DNA of 8,115 nt from Planctomycetota bacterium (lineage in GTDB: Bacteria > Planctomycetota > Phycisphaerae > WQYP01): contig JAKAYZ010000059.1 in assembly GCA_021816165.1 (NCBI GenBank), positions 1 through 8,115 on the forward strand, read 5' to 3'. Position numbers and translations under genes: made by a program. Position 1 is the first letter of the stretch. The number at the start of each line of letters is the position of its first letter. The notes under the pieces were generated by a model. That model was not told the origin of the DNA, made no database searches, and was given only the letters and a program-made list of their open reading frames with translations. This document shows, piece after piece, positions 6,530-8,115 of this stretch.

Positions 6530-7051
6530 TTATTTACCGGCTGATGGGCTGAGCACCTTGTTAATCATATAAATTGTTGCATCGTGGGTGTAAATGGGGC
6601 CGCCGACGATATGGGCGCTATCTACCATGAGTATTTTCTGACCGTTGGAGCTGATGGTAACAGCCTGTCCATCGCCCATATTTTGGATTGGGGCACTGGC
6701 GGCCGTGATCTGATAAAGCGCGATATGATGCCACAGCAGCGAGCGCAATTCATTGCGATTGGTGGATTGAGTCAATTCCGTCAGGGTCCCCTTGGGCAGT
6801 TGCTTGAAGGCGGCATTGGTTGGGGCGAAAACGGTGTAATTACCGGCGGTCTTCATGGCATATTCCAAGCCCGAGGATTTAATCAGCGAAGCGAACGTGG
6901 AAATCTGCGGTTCGTTCTTCATTACCCGCCAGGAGGAATAATTCTGCGGATTGGATAAGACGGTTTTGCTGCTGATCATACTGCTGCAACCCGCTAAACC
7001 GAGCATTAGAACGGCCAAGGTGGTCCAAACCGCTAAGTGTTGTTTCCGCAT
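6530..7051 (-). CDS. FAS1 (fasciclin) domain lipoprotein
   Basis: The 173-residue protein has a lipoprotein signal: MRKQHLAVW, a hydrophobic core, then the lipobox LAGC with Cys22 as the lipidation site, so it should be anchored in a membrane facing outside the cytoplasm. Residues about 50-168 form a single FAS1 domain: FASLIKSSGLEYAMK, the H1 motif NYTVFAPTNAAFKQLP (71-86), the central LLWHHIALYQI (105-115) and the H2-like ATIYMINKVLSP (158-169). FAS1 domains are adhesion or ligand-binding modules found in surface and matrix proteins; the ligand cannot be read from sequence. The length is as expected for one signal plus one domain. The ATG at 7051 has GAGG eight bases upstream. It appears monocistronic, with a good -10 box 43 nt upstream. 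Confidence 0.92.
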   Translation of the reverse strand: MRKQHLAVWTTLAVLMLGLAGCSSMISSKTVLSNPQNYSSWRVMKNEPQISTFASLIKSSGLEYAMKTAGNYTVFAPTNAAFKQLPKGTLTELTQSTNRNELRSLLWHHIALYQITAASAPIQNMGDGQAVTISSNGQKILMVDSAHIVGGPIYTHDATIYMINKVLSPSAGK

Positions 7052-7093
7052 TTTGACGTCCTCGCAAAGATCGAATCTTCAATTACCGAAGGG

Positions 7094-7099
7094 ATTATA
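7094..7099 (-). promoter_or_regulatory. consensus -10 box upstream of the FAS1 lipoprotein gene
   Basis: The - strand reads TATAAT (complement of 7094-7099), a perfect -10 hexamer, 42 nt before the ATG at 7051. The -35 at 17-bp spacing (ATACAA) is poor. Transcription would start near 7087 and leave a leader of about 36 nt containing the GAGG ribosome binding site. The rest of the 7052-7263 gap shows no gene, and no convincing terminator for the zinc-ribbon gene; CCGGT (7171-7175) and ACCGG (7183-7187) form a hairpin without a U-tract. Confidence 0.4.
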
Positions 7100-7263
7100 A
7101 TGGTAGAAGGGGCAAATTGTATAGCGTCAGATGCCCCGGAGTGGTTTTGGTTGAAATTCCCATAATCCATCCGGTATTTTGCACCGGCAAAACGTACCAC
7201 TCCACGGGTTACATTCGATTGGATGCACCGTTGCCCGGGGCAGAATTCCACGGCGGGTCGTTC

Positions 7264-7698
7264 TCAAGGTGATTCCGACGGGCGATTGTTGGGGCGGGCG
7301 GCCAGCGGCTTGCCGCAGTGGCGGCAGAAGCGATCAGGATAATCATGCGGCCAGCCACAGTTGGGACAGTTATGGGCCTTGGACGTTTCCTGCGTATCTT
7401 CCACAATATGCGCCAGGCGGCGCACCTGGGCTAAAAGCAGATACCACAACCCCAGTACCAGTGTGATACTGGAAATAATCAACAGCGAATATGCCACAAT
7501 GGCCTGAATGGTGGTAAAGCGGCCGATATGAAACGTTCCCCATATTGAAACGCCATACAAATACCAGCCCGGCGCGGCGGTAAGCACGGCCAGCGCGAGC
7601 ATGACATACGCAATGCGGCGAAAGTGCTTCCGCTTACGAACGACCGAAGCCGGCAGCCCGACATCATGTGGATGCAATGGTGGCGTATTGGCAGTCAT
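7264..7698 (-). CDS. Small membrane protein with C-terminal zinc ribbon, unknown function
   Basis: The 144-residue protein has two membrane helices (about 29-50 and 64-91) and a C-terminal zinc ribbon with C111-x2-C114 and C125-x2-C128 (CPNCGW…FCRHCGKPL). The positive stretch RKRKHFRR (21-28) before helix 1 puts both termini, and thus the zinc ribbon, in the cytoplasm. I know of no function for this arrangement; the ribbon could bind zinc, nucleic acid or a protein partner. The ATG at 7698 has GGAG five bases upstream, placed inside the 16-nt gap after the guaA stop. Translation is therefore probably linked to guaA and the two are likely co-transcribed. Whether it has anything to do with purine metabolism is open. 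Confidence 0.82.
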   Translation of the reverse strand: MTANTPPLHPHDVGLPASVVRKRKHFRRIAYVMLALAVLTAAPGWYLYGVSIWGTFHIGRFTTIQAIVAYSLLIISSITLVLGLWYLLLAQVRRLAHIVEDTQETSKAHNCPNCGWPHDYPDRFCRHCGKPLAARPNNRPSESP

Positions 7699-7714
7699 GA
7701 ATACTCCAGCAACC

Positions 7715-8115
7715 TTATTCCCACTCTATCGTGCCCGGAGGCTTGCTGGTAATATCATACACCACCCGGCTTACAGAGCGAACTTCATTGACAATTCGAT
7801 TGCTGATCCGCGCCAGTACATCATAAGGAATGCGACTCCAATCCGCCGTCATAAAATCGGTGGAGTCCACGGAGCGCAGGGCAATGACCGGCTTATATCC
7901 GCGGCCATCACCCATGACCGCAACCGAATGAATCGGCAGCAGCACCGCAAATGTTTGAGCCGTGGAGCGGTACAATCCGGCGGCGACAATTTCTTCGAGC
8001 AAAATCTCATCGGCATCCCGCAAAATCGCCAGTTTTTCGCGCGTTATATCCCCGATACAGCGCACCGCCAGGCCCGGTCCGGGAAAGGGATGCCGCCAGA
8101 CCATATTTTCCGGCA
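7715..8115 (-). CDS. guaA: GMP synthase (glutamine-hydrolysing), C-terminal part (partial)
   Basis: GuaA makes GMP from XMP, ATP and glutamine in the cytoplasm, the last step of de novo guanine nucleotide synthesis. The window holds the last 132 or so codons and the gene runs off the right edge; the in-frame Met near 8104 is internal (…[18 protein letters not shown]). The visible part is the C-terminal dimerisation domain with the family signatures [63 protein letters not shown] and the invariant ending [10 protein letters not shown]. The glutamine amidotransferase and ATP pyrophosphatase domains lie outside. The TAA at 7717-7715 is followed after 16 nt by the zinc-ribbon gene. Confidence 0.97.
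   Translation of the reverse strand, partial: PENMVWRHPFPGPGLAVRCIGDITREKLAILRDADEILLEEIVAAGLYRSTAQTFAVLLPIHSVAVMGDGRGYKPVIALRSVDSTDFMTADWSRIPYDVLARISNRIVNEVRSVSRVVYDITSKPPGTIEWE

Noticed and set aside
7033..7251. A 72-codon - strand frame upstream of the FAS1 gene
   Set aside because: It overlaps the FAS1 start in another frame and covers that gene's promoter region; no supporting signals.
1..8115. CRISPR array, tRNA or rRNA, insertion sequence ends
   Set aside because: No regularly spaced repeats, no cloverleaf or rRNA-like sequence, and no transposase or terminal inverted repeats were seen; the only clear repeat is the 31-bp pair.

Overview
The window most likely comes from a planctomycete-like bacterium (Planctomycetota, possibly Phycisphaerae). 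This is an inference from four things: GC-rich DNA, an exported protein ending in the 'LVPKYLP…DPFTG' type of C-terminus common in planctomycete hypothetical proteins, a heme A synthase-like protein with an extra N-terminal membrane domain, and wide non-coding gaps with single genes on alternating strands. No rRNA, tRNA, CRISPR array, transposase or phage gene was seen.

Layout. Bases 1-70 are the tail of an unidentified + strand gene whose TAA overlaps the ATG of the next gene (TAATG). That next gene (70-645) encodes a small TOPRIM-like protein of the DUF4276/OLD-related type. Such proteins are usually paired with an AAA ATPase, so the left edge may be half of an ATPase + TOPRIM module resembling known anti-phage pairs; the partner lies outside the window. 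Facing it on the - strand is an arginine-biosynthesis pair transcribed argB then argF (2587 to 688). Its products phosphorylate N-acetylglutamate and carbamoylate ornithine. A 288-bp divergent gap separates argB from a + strand COX15/CtaA heme A synthase-like gene (2876-4300).

The right half is entirely - strand: a 517-residue exported protein of unknown function (6111-4558), a FAS1 (fasciclin) lipoprotein (7051-6530), a small two-helix membrane protein with a C-terminal zinc ribbon (7698-7264), and the 3' end of guaA, GMP synthase (from the right edge to 7715). The zinc-ribbon gene starts 16 nt after the guaA stop and is probably co-transcribed with it.

The gaps either side of the 517-residue gene each carry one copy of a 31-bp near-identical repeat (4460-4490 and 6255-6285, same orientation, 28/31 identical, each ending in a small GC hairpin). 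The gap at 6112-6529 also has a perfect 12-bp palindrome and a terminator-like hairpin. Most of the window is ordinary housekeeping. The items most worth a second look are the TOPRIM gene with its cut-off partner, the repeat pair, the guaA-linked zinc-ribbon membrane protein and the enlarged CtaA protein.
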